Assembly (NCBI GenBank): GCA_903822175.1 | Contig: CAIJOB010000022.1 | Location: forward strand, 62,001-126,000 | DNA length: 64,000 nucleotides | Direction: 5' to 3' | Source of the DNA: an uncultured Alphaproteobacteria bacterium | Lineage (GTDB): Bacteria > Pseudomonadota > Alphaproteobacteria > Caulobacterales > Caulobacteraceae | Shown: positions 18,438-27,612 of the stretch, piece after piece | Numbering within the stretch: position 1 is the first letter of the stretch | Layout: every line of letters begins with the position of its first letter | The notes under the pieces: model-generated | The model's input: the letters and a program-made list of their open reading frames with translations, nothing else | What the model was told of the DNA's origin: nothing | Databases searched by the model: none | Position numbers and translations under genes: made by a program

Positions 18438-20321
18438 CTAGGTCGCCGCGCTGAGCTTCACCAGCACCGCGCCCTCGGTGACCTGGGCGCCGAGGCTGAC
18501 CGACACCTCGTCCACCGTCCCGTCGAAGGGGGCGGTGAGCGCGTGCTCCATCTTCATGGCTTCGAGGACCAGCAACGGCTGGCCCTTCTTCACGGCCTCG
18601 CCGGCCTTGACCGAGAGCCCGGTGACCTTGCCCGGCATGGGGGAGCGGATGGCGCCGTCGCCGGCCGCGCCGGCTTCGTCGGCGGCGGGGGGAGATTGCG
18701 CGAAAACGAAGGCCTCGCCGGCTTCGAAGACCACGATCTCGTCGTCCTGCGTCAGCAGGACCGAGCGCGGCGCGGCCATGTCGTTGATGGCGCAGACGAT
18801 CGGCTTGCCGCCCAGGAACAGGCGCGTCGTCGTCTCCGGCGCCGCGTTCAGGCGGAAGCCCGCGAGATCGCGCCAGGGCGAGGCGTCGGGCAGGAGCGTC
18901 TCGTCGACGATCATCGCCGCCTCGGCCGCGGCGGAAAGCGCGGCGGGCGAGGGCTCCGGAGGCGCCGCCAGCTCGGCGAGGTTGCGCTCGATGAAGCCGG
19001 TGTCGAGGTCGCCGGCGATGAAGTCGGGGGCCTCCAGGCAGCGGGCCAAGAAGCCGGCGTTGGTCTTCACCGGCCAGACCTCGACGCCGTCGCAGGCCTC
19101 GGCCAGCTCGCTGAGCGCCGCCTCGCGGGTCTCGGCATGGGCGATCAGCTTGGCGATCATCGGATCGTAGAAGGGCGTGACCTCGCCGCCTTCGATGACG
19201 CCGGCGTCGGCGCGCACGGTGGGCGGCAGCTCGAAGTGTTCCAGCACGCCGGTGGACGGCAGGAAGCCGGTGGCCGGGCTCTCGGCATAGAGCCGCGCTT
19301 CCACCGCGTGACCGGCCAGGCCGATTTCCTCCTGCTTCAGCGGCAGGGGCTCACCCGCCGCGACGCGGAACTGCCATTCGACCAGGTCGAGGCCGGTGAC
19401 CATCTCGGTGACCGGGTGCTCCACCTGCAGGCGGGTGTTCATCTCCATGAACCAGATGCGGTCGGGGCGAAGGCCAGCGCTTGCGTCGGCGATGAACTCG
19501 ATGGTGCCGGCGCCGACGTAGTTGACCGCCTTGGCGGCCTTGACCGCAGCGTCGGTGATCGCGGCGCGGGTCTTGGCGTCCATGCCGGGTGCGGGCGCCT
19601 CCTCGATCACCTTCTGGTGGCGGCGCTGCAGGGAGCAGTCGCGTTCGTAGAGGTGGACGACACTGCCGTGAGCGTCGCCGAACACCTGCACCTCGATGTG
19701 GCGCGGGCGCTGGACATAGGTCTCCAGCAGCACGCGGTCGTCGCCGAACGAGGCGGCCGCTTCGCGCTTGCAGGACGCCAGGGCGGCGTCGAAGTCGGCC
19801 GCCGCCTCGACCTTGCGCATGCCCTTGCCGCCGCCGCCGGCCACCGCCTTGATCAGCACCGGAAAGCCGATCCGCGCGGCCTCTTTCGCCAGTGTCGCCG
19901 GGGCCTGGTCCTCGCCCAGATAGCCCGGCGTCACCGGCACCCCGGCCTTGGCCATCAGCGCTTTGGCGGCGTCCTTCAGGCCCATGGCGCGGATCGCCGA
20001 ACTCGGCGGCCCGATCCAGATCAGGCCCGCGGCGATCACCGCGTCGGCGAAGTCGGCGTTCTCGGAGAGGAAGCCGTAGCCCGGGTGGATCGCCTCGGCG
20101 CCGGTGGCCTTGGCCGCGGCGATGATCTTCTCCGGAACCAGATAGCTTTCGCGGGCGGCGGCCGGGCCGATCAGCACGGCCTGCTCGGCGTCGGCCACGT
20201 GGGCCGCGCCGGCGTCGGCTTCGGAATAGACCGCGACGGTGGCGACGCCCAACCGCCGGGCGGTGGCGAACACCCGGCGGGCGATCTCGCCTCGGTTGGC
20301 GACCAGGACGGATTTGAACAT
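18438..20321 (-). CDS. Biotin-dependent acyl-CoA carboxylase alpha subunit (methylcrotonyl/geranyl-CoA carboxylase type)
   Basis: A 627-residue fusion of biotin carboxylase, a short BT-like linker and a biotin carboxyl carrier domain. The N-terminal 'KSVLVANRGEIARRVF', ATP-grasp loop 'AVAGGGGKGMRKV' and 'MEMNTRLQVEHPVTEMV' are intact. The biotinylated lysine lies in 'LEAMKMEHAL' near residue 590. The size and a beta subunit of the MCC type in the same operon point to methylcrotonyl-CoA carboxylase (leucine/isovalerate degradation) or the closely related geranyl-CoA carboxylase; sequence reading cannot separate them. It is the last gene of the minus-strand operon. Confidence 0.93.
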   Translation of the reverse strand: MFKSVLVANRGEIARRVFATARRLGVATVAVYSEADAGAAHVADAEQAVLIGPAAARESYLVPEKIIAAAKATGAEAIHPGYGFLSENADFADAVIAAGLIWIGPPSSAIRAMGLKDAAKALMAKAGVPVTPGYLGEDQAPATLAKEAARIGFPVLIKAVAGGGGKGMRKVEAAADFDAALASCKREAAASFGDDRVLLETYVQRPRHIEVQVFGDAHGSVVHLYERDCSLQRRHQKVIEEAPAPGMDAKTRAAITDAAVKAAKAVNYVGAGTIEFIADASAGLRPDRIWFMEMNTRLQVEHPVTEMVTGLDLVEWQFRVAAGEPLPLKQEEIGLAGHAVEARLYAESPATGFLPSTGVLEHFELPPTVRADAGVIEGGEVTPFYDPMIAKLIAHAETREAALSELAEACDGVEVWPVKTNAGFLARCLEAPDFIAGDLDTGFIERNLAELAAPPEPSPAALSAAAEAAMIVDETLLPDASPWRDLAGFRLNAAPETTTRLFLGGKPIVCAINDMAAPRSVLLTQDDEIVVFEAGEAFVFAQSPPAADEAGAAGDGAIRSPMPGKVTGLSVKAGEAVKKGQPLLVLEAMKMEHALTAPFDGTVDEVSVSLGAQVTEGAVLVKLSAAT

Positions 20322-20334
20322 TGAAACTTCAGTC

Positions 20335-21303
20335 CTAGACGGTGGCCAGGCCGACCAGCAGCAGGCCGACGATCAGGAAGGCGAAGGCGATCGAAGAGCC
20401 GATGAACAGCAGGAACATGCGGATCAGTGTGCCGTACCAGCTGATCTTGTAGGCGCCGCGCATGTGCACGAAGAGGTGCACCGGCGCGAGCCAGAGCAGG
20501 TTGCCCGGACCGTTCAGCCAGATGCCGGCGACGAACATCACCGAGAGCAGCAGCCCCTGGAACGAGAGGGAGTGCATCGAGAAGATCAGGTGGTCGAAGA
20601 CGTAAACGTTCTTCTTGAAGACGAAGAGCACCGCCAACATCATCGCCGCGATCGGCAGCATCAGGACGGCGAACCGCTGGGCCCATTCGGCCAGCGCGGC
20701 CTTGTAGCTCTGCTGGTTGGCCAGCGCCTTGGACAGCTGTCCGCGGAGCCATTTCTCGCCCGCCGTGTCGGTGGCCTTGGGTGTTCCGAACCGCGCCTTC
20801 ATTTCCTGCTGAGCCTGCTGCAACTGGGCACGGTCCTTGGGCGCGAGCTCCTTCTGCAGCTGCGGATCGTCGAGGGTCGCGAAGTTGAGATTGAGACCCT
20901 TGCCTGGGCTGGGGTGGGTCCGGACGACATTCAGCCCGCCGGTGAAGAACACCAGCAGCAGGACCAGCAGGAAGATGCGGAACGGCGGCACCTGGGCGGC
21001 GCGGTGGCCGTCGAGGTATTCGCGGGTGAGCTTGCCGGGCCGGAAGATCAGCCGCGGAAAGGTCTTCCAGAGCCGCCCGTCGAGGTCGGTGAGCCCCTCC
21101 AGCGCCTCCAGCGTCAGCTTCCAGATCGAGCGGTGGAACTTCTCGCCCCGCTGGCCGCAGGCGTAGCACCAGGGCCCGGCCAGCGCGGTGTGGCAGTTGG
21201 GGCAGGGCGCGCCGATCGGCAGGCTGTGCTTCGAGGCGCGCGCGGCCTCGTGCGCCAAGGTGTCGGCGGTGACGGCTTCGAGGAGGTTGTCTCCGGTGGC
21301 CAT
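20335..21303 (-). CDS. DUF3667 membrane protein with N-terminal zinc ribbon
   Basis: A 322-residue protein. Near residue 34 is a CxxC...CxxC ribbon (CPNCHTALAGPWCYACGQRG), then the DUF3667 hallmark 'GLTDLDGRLWKTFPRLIFRPGKLTREYLDG', followed by four to five hydrophobic segments. The middle (residues ~125-200) is a charged, probably soluble, helical insert. Function unknown; family members are inner-membrane proteins. It sits between the two carboxylase subunit genes on the same strand, 7 nt after the beta subunit stop, so it is expected to be co-transcribed. Confidence 0.85.
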   Translation of the reverse strand: MATGDNLLEAVTADTLAHEAARASKHSLPIGAPCPNCHTALAGPWCYACGQRGEKFHRSIWKLTLEALEGLTDLDGRLWKTFPRLIFRPGKLTREYLDGHRAAQVPPFRIFLLVLLLVFFTGGLNVVRTHPSPGKGLNLNFATLDDPQLQKELAPKDRAQLQQAQQEMKARFGTPKATDTAGEKWLRGQLSKALANQQSYKAALAEWAQRFAVLMLPIAAMMLAVLFVFKKNVYVFDHLIFSMHSLSFQGLLLSVMFVAGIWLNGPGNLLWLAPVHLFVHMRGAYKISWYGTLIRMFLLFIGSSIAFAFLIVGLLLVGLATV

Positions 21304-21310
21304 GGTCAGC

Positions 21311-22903
21311 TTACATCCTGAACACGCCGAAGCGCGTCTCGGGGATCGGCGCGTTCAGCGAAGCGGAGATGGAAAGGCCCAGCACGTCGCGGGTCTGCAT
21401 CGGGTCGATGATGCCGTCGTCCCACAGGCGCGCGGTGGCGAAGTAGGGGTTGCCCTCGTCCTCGTAGCGCTGGCGAACCGGGGCCTTGAAGGCCTCCTCT
21501 TCCGCCTTGGTCCACTTGTCGGCGTCGCGGTGGACGGTGGCGAGCACACTGGCCGCCTGCTCGCCGCCCATCACGCTGATCCGGCTGTTGGGCCAGGTCC
21601 ACAGGAAGCGGGGCGAATAGGCGCGGCCACACATGCCGTAGTTGCCGGCCCCGAACGATCCGCCGATCAGGACGGTGAACTTCGGCACCTCGGCCGAAGC
21701 GACCGCGGTCACCAGCTTGGCGCCGTCCTTGGCGATGCCGCCGGCTTCGTACTTGCCGCCGACCATGAAGCCGGAAATGTTCTGCAGGAAGATCAGCGGG
21801 ATCTTCCGCTTGCAGGCCAGCTCGATGAAGTGCGCGCCCTTCAGCGCGCTCTCCGAGAACAGCACCCCGTTGTTGGCCAGGATCGCCACCGGATAGCCCC
21901 AGATGCGCGCAAACCCGCAGACCAGCGTCGTGCCGTAGAGCTGCTTGAACTCGTCGAACTCGGAGTTGTCGACGATGCGCGCGATCACCTCGTGGACGTC
22001 ATAGGGCGCGCGCACGTCGGTCGGTACGATGCCGTAGAGCTCTTCGGGATCGAAGGCCGGCGGGCGCGGCTCGGCGATATCCATGTCGACGGTCTTGGTG
22101 GTGTTCAGCCGGGCCACGATGGAGCGGACGATGGACAGCGCGTCCTCGTCGTCGGCGGCCACGTGGTCTACGACACCGGAGCGGCGGCCGTGGGTGTCGG
22201 CGCCGCCCAGTTCCTCGGCCGAGATCACCTCGCCGGTGGCGGCCTTCACCAGCGGCGGGCCGCCCAGGAAGATCGTGCCCTGGCCGCGCACGATGATGGT
22301 CTCGTCGCTCATCGCCGGGACGTAGGCGCCGCCGGCGGTGCAGGAGCCCATGACGCAGGCGATCTGGGCGATGCCTTCGGCGCTCATCCGCGCCTGGTTG
22401 AAGAAGATGCGCCCAAAGTGGTCGCGGTCGGGGAACACCTCGGCCTGGTGCGGCAGGTTGGCGCCTCCGCTATCGACCAGATAGATGCAGGGCAGGCGGT
22501 TCTGCAGGGCGATCTCCTGGGCGCGGAGATGCTTCTTCACGGTCATCGGATAGTAGGCGCCGCCCTTCACCGTGGCGTCGTTGGCGACGATCATGCACTC
22601 GCGGCCGGAGACCCGGCCCACGCCGACGATGATTCCGGAGCCCGGCGCCTCGTCATTGTAGAGGCCATTAGCGGCGAGCTGGCCCACCTCCAGGAACGGC
22701 GAGCCCGGATCGATCAGCCGCATGACCCGGTCGCGGGGGAGCAGCTTTCCGCGGCTCTCGTGGCGTTTGCGGCTGTCTTCGGACCCGCCGAGCGCGGCCT
22801 TGCCGGCGCGTTCGCGCAGTTCGGCGGCCAGCGCGCGGTTGGCCTTGGCGTTGGCGGCGTAGGTCTTGGACGCCGGATCGACGGCGCTCGTCAGCTTCCT
22901 CAT
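21311..22903 (-). CDS. Acyl-CoA carboxylase carboxyltransferase (beta) subunit, methylcrotonyl-CoA carboxylase type
   Basis: A 530-residue carboxyltransferase with both crotonase-like halves. '[26 protein letters not shown]' opens the N-half and '[30 protein letters not shown]' is highly typical of MCC beta. '[26 protein letters not shown]' and '[21 protein letters not shown]' lie in the C-half. It transfers the carboxyl group from biotin to the gamma-carbon of an unsaturated branched acyl-CoA. The start overlaps the acyl-CoA synthetase stop (ATGA). Geranyl-CoA carboxylase AtuC is the main alternative. Confidence 0.93.
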   Translation of the reverse strand: MRKLTSAVDPASKTYAANAKANRALAAELRERAGKAALGGSEDSRKRHESRGKLLPRDRVMRLIDPGSPFLEVGQLAANGLYNDEAPGSGIIVGVGRVSGRECMIVANDATVKGGAYYPMTVKKHLRAQEIALQNRLPCIYLVDSGGANLPHQAEVFPDRDHFGRIFFNQARMSAEGIAQIACVMGSCTAGGAYVPAMSDETIIVRGQGTIFLGGPPLVKAATGEVISAEELGGADTHGRRSGVVDHVAADDEDALSIVRSIVARLNTTKTVDMDIAEPRPPAFDPEELYGIVPTDVRAPYDVHEVIARIVDNSEFDEFKQLYGTTLVCGFARIWGYPVAILANNGVLFSESALKGAHFIELACKRKIPLIFLQNISGFMVGGKYEAGGIAKDGAKLVTAVASAEVPKFTVLIGGSFGAGNYGMCGRAYSPRFLWTWPNSRISVMGGEQAASVLATVHRDADKWTKAEEEAFKAPVRQRYEDEGNPYFATARLWDDGIIDPMQTRDVLGLSISASLNAPIPETRFGVFRM

Positions 22904-24588
22904 GCGGTCTTTTCCAGCACGAGGCCCAATTCCGCAATCATCGCCTCACGCATGGCGAACTTTTGCACCTTGCCGGTGACGGTGGTGGGAAAGCCTTCCA
23001 CGAACTTGATGTGCCGTGGAATCTTGTAGTGGGCGATCTGGCCCTGGCAGAACCCGCGTACGTCCTCGACGGTGAGTTCGGCGCCGGGCTTCAGCACGAT
23101 CCAGGCGCAGAGTTCCTCGCCGTACTTCGCGTCGGGGATGCCGATCACCTGCACGTCGGCGATGGCCGGATGGCGGTAGAGGTATTCCTCGACCTCGCGC
23201 GGATAGACGTTCTCGCCGCCGCGGATGACCATGTCCTTGATCCGCCCGACGATGTTGCCGCAGCCGTCGGCGTCCAGCGTGGCGAGGTCGCCGGTGTGCA
23301 TCCAGCCGGCGGGGTCAAGCGCCTCTGCGGTCCGCTCCGGATCGTCCCAGTAGCCCAGCATCACCGAATAGCCGCGCGTGCAGAGCTCGCCTGTCGCACC
23401 GCGCGGCACGATGCGTCCGGCCTCGTCGACGATCTTCACCTCCAGGTGCGGCTGCACGTGACCGACGGTGGCGACGCGGACCTCAAGGCTGTCGTCGCAG
23501 CCCGACTGGAAGCTGACGGGCGAGGTCTCGGTCATGCCATAGGCGATGGTCACCTGCGGCATGTGCATGCGGTCGATCACCTGCTTCATCACCTCAATGG
23601 GGCAGGGCGAGCCGGCCATGATGCCGGTGCGCAGGGAGGTCAGGTCGAACTCGCCGAAACGCTCGCAGCCCAGCATGGCGATGAACATGGTCGGCACGCC
23701 GTAGAGCGCCGCGCAGGCCTCGGCCTCAACCGCGTCCAGCACCGCCAGCGGATCGAAGCCCTCCGACGGATAGACCATGGTCGCGGCGTGGGTGACGCAG
23801 CCGAGGTTCCCCATGACCATGCCGAAGCAGTGATAGAGCGGCACTGGGATACAAAGCCGCTCGCCGACCCGCAGGCCGATGGCCTCGGCGACGAAGTAGC
23901 CGTTGTTGAGGATGTTGTGGTGGCTGAGCGTCGCGCCCTTCGGGAAGCCTGTGGTGCCCGAGGTGAACTGGATGTTGATGGCGTCGTCGAACTGCAGGGC
24001 CGCGCCGATCTCGGCGACGCGGGCGGTGTCGGCGGGCGTTCCGGCATCGCAGGCCTGGTGGAAGGCGAGGCAGCCAGCGTGCTCCTGTTCGCCCAGCGTG
24101 ATCACCAGGCGCAGCGCCGGCAGCCGCTTGGCCTGAAGGTCACCGGGCCGGGCTGCGGCCAGCTCCGGCGCAAGCTCGCGCAGCATGTGCAGATACTCGC
24201 TGGTCTTGTGCGCGATGGCCGTGACCAGCGCCTTGCAGCCGACCTTGTTCAGCGCGTACTCGGCCTCGCTGAGCCGATAGGCCGGGTTGATGTTGACCAG
24301 GATCAAGCCGGCCTTGGCGGTGGCGAACTGGGTCACCGCCCATTCCGCGCAATTGGGCGCCCAGACGCCGATCCGGTCGCCCGGCTCCAGGCCCAACGCC
24401 AGCAGGCCGGCGGCGAGCGCGTCGACCCGTTCCTTCATCTGCGCATAGGTCCAGCGGATCTTCTGATGCCGCGAGATCAGCGCCGGAACGTCCGGATGCG
24501 CCGTGCACGCCGCGTCGAACGCCGCCCCGATGGTCTGGCCGAGCAGAGGCTTGGTGCTCGCGCCGCTGACATAGCTGAGGTCGCTCAT
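22900..24588 (-). CDS. AMP-forming acyl-CoA synthetase
   Basis: A 562-residue ANL-superfamily ligase with P-loop-like '[18 protein letters not shown]', A5 '[11 protein letters not shown]', A7/A8 '[12 protein letters not shown]' and '[23 protein letters not shown]', and the C-terminal catalytic lysine in 'TVTGKVQKF'. It activates a carboxylic acid to its CoA thioester through an acyl-AMP. It heads the carboxylase operon. Its start overlaps the divergent acyl-CoA dehydrogenase ORF in the track, but the latter probably starts downstream at 24650. Confidence 0.93.
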   Translation of the reverse strand: MSDLSYVSGASTKPLLGQTIGAAFDAACTAHPDVPALISRHQKIRWTYAQMKERVDALAAGLLALGLEPGDRIGVWAPNCAEWAVTQFATAKAGLILVNINPAYRLSEAEYALNKVGCKALVTAIAHKTSEYLHMLRELAPELAAARPGDLQAKRLPALRLVITLGEQEHAGCLAFHQACDAGTPADTARVAEIGAALQFDDAINIQFTSGTTGFPKGATLSHHNILNNGYFVAEAIGLRVGERLCIPVPLYHCFGMVMGNLGCVTHAATMVYPSEGFDPLAVLDAVEAEACAALYGVPTMFIAMLGCERFGEFDLTSLRTGIMAGSPCPIEVMKQVIDRMHMPQVTIAYGMTETSPVSFQSGCDDSLEVRVATVGHVQPHLEVKIVDEAGRIVPRGATGELCTRGYSVMLGYWDDPERTAEALDPAGWMHTGDLATLDADGCGNIVGRIKDMVIRGGENVYPREVEEYLYRHPAIADVQVIGIPDAKYGEELCAWIVLKPGAELTVEDVRGFCQGQIAHYKIPRHIKFVEGFPTTVTGKVQKFAMREAMIAELGLVLEKTA

Positions 24589-24649
24589 GGCGCCAGATGA
24601 CCACCTTTGCCGGTCGATCTCCAGCCTTGCGCGTGGCAGAGATGCCGCC

Positions 24650-25813
24650 GTGACCCAGGACGCCGACCAGACCTTCCCTGAAATCCGCGAGGCTGTGCGC
24701 CGGCTGTGCGGGCGGTTCCCCGGCGCCTATTGGCGTGCGCTGGACCGGGAGCGGCAGTATCCGACCGAATTCGTGACCGCGCTGACCGAGGCGGGATTCC
24801 TTTCGGTGCTGATCCCGGAGGAGTACGGCGGCTCGGGCCTGGGGCTGGGCGCTGGCGCCGCGGTGCTGGAGGAAATCCATCGCTCCGGCGGTAACGGCGG
24901 CGCCTGCCACGCGCAGATGTACACCATGGGCGTGGTGCTGCGGCACGGCAGTCCGGCGCAGAAGGAGGCCTATCTGCCCAAGGTCGCGTCAGGTGAACTG
25001 CGCCTGCAGGCCTTCGGCGTCACCGAGCCCGACGCCGGCACCGACACCACCAGGATCACCACCTTCGCGCGGCGGGACGGCGACCATTACGTCGTCAGCG
25101 GCAAGAAGCTGTGGATCAGTCGGGCCGAGCATTCCGACCTGATGGTGCTTCTCTGCCGCACGACCGCGCGGGCCGACGCCGCCAAGCCGTCAGACGGGAT
25201 GAGTGTGCTGCTGGTCGATATGCGCGACGCCGTGGGGAACGGCCTGACCATCCGCCCGGTCCGCACCATGCTCAATCACGCGACGACCGAGCTGTTCTTC
25301 GAAGACCTGCGGGTGCCCGTTGCGAACCTGATCGGCGAAGAGGGCAAAGGCTTCCGCTACATCCTCGACGGCATGAACGCCGAGCGCATCCTGATCGCGG
25401 CGGAATGCATCGGCGACGCCAAGTTCTTCATCGACCGCGCCAGCGCCTACGCCCGCGACCGCAACGTCTTCGGCCGCGCCATCGGCGAGAACCAGGGCGT
25501 TCAGTTCCCCATTGCCCGCGCCTTCGTCCAGATGACCGCCGCCGAGCACATGGTGGCCCACGCCGCCGGCCTGTTTGAAACCGGCCAACCCTGCGGGACC
25601 GAGGCCAACATGGCCAAGCTCGTGGCGTCGGAGGCCAGCTGGTACGCCGCCGACATGTGCGTGCAGACCCACGGCGGCTTCGGTTTCGCCGAGGAGTACG
25701 ACATCGAACGCAAGTTCAGGGAGGCGCGCCTCTATCAGGTCGCCCCGATCTCCACGAACCTCATCCTCAGCCACGTGGCCACCCACGTGCTGGATCTGCC
25801 CAAGAGCTTCTGA
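24650..25813 (+). CDS. Acyl-CoA dehydrogenase
   Basis: The GTG at 24650 is preferred ([18 protein letters not shown]): the track's 24587 start would overlap the divergent synthetase and adds an arginine-rich leader. The 387-residue flavoprotein has '[17 protein letters not shown]' (FAD/substrate loop), '[18 protein letters not shown]', '[13 protein letters not shown]'-like packing in '[16 protein letters not shown]' and '[23 protein letters not shown]' near the C-terminus. A glutamate equivalent in position to the usual catalytic base cannot be confirmed by eye. It should oxidise an acyl-CoA in the pathway that feeds the carboxylase, though it does not look like a canonical isovaleryl-CoA dehydrogenase. 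Confidence 0.92.
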   Translation: MTQDADQTFPEIREAVRRLCGRFPGAYWRALDRERQYPTEFVTALTEAGFLSVLIPEEYGGSGLGLGAGAAVLEEIHRSGGNGGACHAQMYTMGVVLRHGSPAQKEAYLPKVASGELRLQAFGVTEPDAGTDTTRITTFARRDGDHYVVSGKKLWISRAEHSDLMVLLCRTTARADAAKPSDGMSVLLVDMRDAVGNGLTIRPVRTMLNHATTELFFEDLRVPVANLIGEEGKGFRYILDGMNAERILIAAECIGDAKFFIDRASAYARDRNVFGRAIGENQGVQFPIARAFVQMTAAEHMVAHAAGLFETGQPCGTEANMAKLVASEASWYAADMCVQTHGGFGFAEEYDIERKFREARLYQVAPISTNLILSHVATHVLDLPKSF

Positions 25814-25815
25814 CC

Positions 25816-26595
25816 ATGCCCGAAACGATCCTGCTGACCGAGCCCACGCCGGGCGTCGCCGTGGTGGCCTTCAACCGCCCAGACGTCGCCAACGCGCTCT
25901 CGACCCAGATGGGGCTGGAACTGCTGGAGGCGTGGACGGCGCTGCGTGAGCGGGCCGATCTCCGCTGTGTAATCCTGACCGGGGAGGGCCGCCACTTCCA
26001 GGCCGGCGCGGACCTCAAGGAACGCAATGGCATGACCGACGAGGCCTGGGCCGAGCAGCACAAGGTCTTCGAGGCCATGGCGCGCGCCCAGCTGGGCGTA
26101 CCGGTGCCGGTGATCGCCGCGGTGAACGGGGCGGCCATGGGCGGTGGTTGCGAGATGACCCTGCTGTCCGATTTCGCCTACGCCGCCGACACCGCCCGCT
26201 TCGGCCTGCCGGAGGTGACCCTGGGCATCATGCCGGGGTTGGGCGGCACCCAGCTCCTGACCCGCCAGGCCGGTGAGCGCCGGGCGCTGGAGATCCTGGT
26301 CTCGGGCCGGCCGCTCACCGCCCAAGAGGCCCTGGAGGCTGGCATCGTCAACCGCGTGGTCCCGGCCGCGGAGCTGATGAACGCTGTGCTGGAGACCGCC
26401 AAACGCATCGCCGCCAACGCCCCGCTCTCGGTGCGCACCCTCAAGCGTGTGGTCCACGAGGGCCATGGCATGGACCTGGCCGCGGCGATGGAGATGGAGC
26501 TTTCCGGCTACAACCGCCTCTTCAAGACCACCGACCGCCGCGAGGGCGTCGCCAGCTTCAACGAAAAGCGCAGCCCCAGCTTCAAGGGAGAGTAG
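25816..26595 (+). CDS. Enoyl-CoA hydratase/isomerase (crotonase family)
   Basis: The ATG at 25816 lies 2 nt after the dehydrogenase stop; the track's 312-residue version has a spurious N-terminal extension. The 259-residue product has the CoA/oxyanion motif 'AGADLKERNG', 'AAVNGAAMGGGCEMTLLSD' and 'LPEVTLGIMPGLGGTQLL', with two glutamates placed as in active hydratases (GGGCE and LPEV). It hydrates a trans-2-enoyl-CoA, or 3-methylglutaconyl/isohexenylglutaconyl-CoA if the carboxylase is MCC or GCC. It is the last gene before a 91-nt gap holding the tandem palindrome. Confidence 0.93.
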   Translation: MPETILLTEPTPGVAVVAFNRPDVANALSTQMGLELLEAWTALRERADLRCVILTGEGRHFQAGADLKERNGMTDEAWAEQHKVFEAMARAQLGVPVPVIAAVNGAAMGGGCEMTLLSDFAYAADTARFGLPEVTLGIMPGLGGTQLLTRQAGERRALEILVSGRPLTAQEALEAGIVNRVVPAAELMNAVLETAKRIAANAPLSVRTLKRVVHEGHGMDLAAAMEMELSGYNRLFKTTDRREGVASFNEKRSPSFKGE

Positions 26596-26608
26596 CTCCC
26601 CTCATTAC

Positions 26609-26652
26609 CGAAAATACACGTGTATTTTCGATGAAAGTACGTCTGTATTCCG
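26609..26652. promoter_or_regulatory. Tandem palindromic operator candidate upstream of urcA
   Basis: CGAAAATACACGTGTATTTTCG (26609-26630) is a perfect 22-nt palindrome. A second degenerate copy, GAAAGTACGTCTGTATTCCG (26633-26652), keeps most of the same positions. The two centres are 23 bp apart, about two helical turns, as for cooperative dimer binding. The site is AT-rich against a very GC-rich background and lies ~35-80 nt before the urcA start. It looks like a two-site operator, perhaps of TetR type (inference). Confidence 0.6.
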
Positions 26653-26686
26653 TGGCGTGTCCTCCCCCAATGCCACGAGACAGACC

Positions 26687-27034
26687 ATGACCCACAAGCC
26701 CCTGATTCTGATCGCCGCCGCGTTCGCCCTCTTGGGCGCCGCAGCCTCCGCCCAGCCGGCGCGGATCACCTCCGGCTATTCGCCGGATCCGGCGATCGCC
26801 GTCACACAGGCGCACCTCGCCTACAGCCCGGCCGACCTCGCCACCGCGGCAGGCGCCCGGGCGATGCTGGCCCGCATCGAGGCGGCCGCCGAAGCCGTCT
26901 GCGCCGGGCCCCCGACCGCCGCGGAGGCCGCCGATTGCCGCGCCCAGGCGGTTCGCGGCGCGGTGGCGAAGCTGGACCATCCCTTGGTCCGCGAGCTCGT
27001 CTCCCGCCACGTGGCCGAACACGCCGCGTGGTGA
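26687..27034 (+). CDS. UrcA family protein (secreted, function unknown)
   Basis: The ATG at 26687 gives a 115-residue protein with a clear signal peptide (LILIAAAFALLGAAASAQPA). The mature part has 'VTQAHLAYSPADLATAAGARAML', 'ARIEAAAEAVC' and 'CRAQAVRGAVAKL', the UrcA pattern with two conserved cysteines probably forming a disulphide. The family is restricted mostly to sphingomonads and caulobacters and is uncharacterised. The longer 26447 ORF is an out-of-frame extension over the hydratase gene. A good terminator follows, so it is probably monocistronic. Confidence 0.85.
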   Translation: MTHKPLILIAAAFALLGAAASAQPARITSGYSPDPAIAVTQAHLAYSPADLATAAGARAMLARIEAAAEAVCAGPPTAAEAADCRAQAVRGAVAKLDHPLVRELVSRHVAEHAAW

Positions 27035-27046
27035 CCCCGGAGGCGC

Positions 27047-27084
27047 GGGCCGCCGGCGCCCCTCTGCCGGCGGCCCAACTTTTC
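27047..27084 (+). terminator. Rho-independent terminator after urcA
   Basis: GGGCCGCCGGC and GCCGGCGGCCC form a perfect 11-bp stem with an 8-nt loop (gcccctct), followed by AACTTTTCT. It starts 12 nt after the urcA stop. Confidence 0.8.
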
Positions 27085-27183
27085 TCCGCTCATCCTCGTA
27101 GGACGGCTCACATGAGGGTTCCTTAACTTGGCGCGAGCCCGGGCGCGGCCTAGCGTCCAGCTCCCGCTTTTGAGGATGCTCTC

Positions 27184-27435
27184 ATGAAGACCGTCGCCAT
27201 CACCGCCGCCATCGCGCTGTCGCTCGCGTTCTCCGCCGCCGGCGCCGCCGACGCCAAGGGGTGCCTGAAGGGCGCCGTGGTCGGCGGGGTCGCGGGCCAT
27301 GTCGTCGGCCATCACGCCGTGCTCGGCGCCGCCGCCGGCTGCGCCGTCGGCCACCACATGGCGCACAAGAAGGCGGTCGAGGAAAAGCGCGAGGCCCAGG
27401 CGGCCCAGGCGCAGGCTCAGCCGGCCCACCACTAG
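27184..27435 (+). CDS. Small secreted Gly/Ala/His-rich protein (glycine-zipper-like)
   Basis: An 83-residue product with a signal peptide (AITAAIALSLAFSAAGAADA). The mature part, 'KGAVVGGVAGHVVGHHAVLGAAAG', has GxxxG-type spacing like a glycine-zipper segment, two cysteines and repeated GHH motifs, then a charged Ala/Gln-rich tail ending PAHH. Short proteins of this type recur in Caulobacteraceae (from memory) with no known role; envelope association and metal binding through the His pairs are both possible. TGAGGATGC upstream supplies a ribosome binding site for the ATG. Confidence 0.75.
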   Translation: MKTVAITAAIALSLAFSAAGAADAKGCLKGAVVGGVAGHVVGHHAVLGAAAGCAVGHHMAHKKAVEEKREAQAAQAQAQPAHH

Positions 27436-27444
27436 GGACTAGTC

Positions 27445-27476
27445 GGGGCGGCCCGTACTGAACGCTGGGCCGCCCC
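27445..27476 (+). terminator. GC-rich hairpin after the small His/Gly protein gene
   Basis: GGGGCGGCCC (27445-27454) pairs perfectly with GGGCCGCCCC (27467-27476) across a 12-nt loop. There is no following T-run, so it is either a weak or factor-assisted terminator or an mRNA 3'-end stabiliser. Confidence 0.5.
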
Positions 27477-27485
27477 TGGCAAGAC

Positions 27486-27612
27486 ACCGGAGCCCCTGAG
27501 GGGTTCGGCTAAGTGCGTAGCCCCACATACCCGGTCCCCGGCGCAGGGGAACTCCGGTCCATTACGTATGAGACGATCTGACTCAGGCTAAGCTTCTTTG
27601 GGGGTGAAGCTT
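27486..27612 (+). ncRNA. Structured leader or small-RNA candidate upstream of glcD
   Basis: ACCGGAGCCCC (27486-27496) pairs with GGGG-aa-CTCCGGT (27546-27558). Inside is a hairpin GGCTA-agtgcg-TAGCC (27507-27522). GTCCCC (27534-27539) can compete for the same GGGG (27546-27549). A third hairpin, AAGCTTC/GAAGCTT (27590-27612), lies ~36 nt before the glcD start. Three nested or alternative stems in one short gap suggest a leader RNA or sRNA. It matches no riboswitch class I recognise. Confidence 0.35.

Noticed and set aside
18543-20324. 593-aa plus-strand ORF over the carboxylase alpha gene
   Set aside because: Antisense to an intact biotin carboxylase with all motifs; no independent support.
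26609-26630. Perfect palindrome read as a terminator of the hydratase gene
   Set aside because: The stem would be AT-rich (8 bp plus 4-nt loop) with no following T-run; position and tandem copy fit an operator better.
27486-27612. tRNA or known riboswitch upstream of glcD
   Set aside because: No T-loop or anticodon arm pattern and no match to riboswitch cores I know (glycine, SAM, cobalamin, ZTP); kept only as a structured-RNA candidate.
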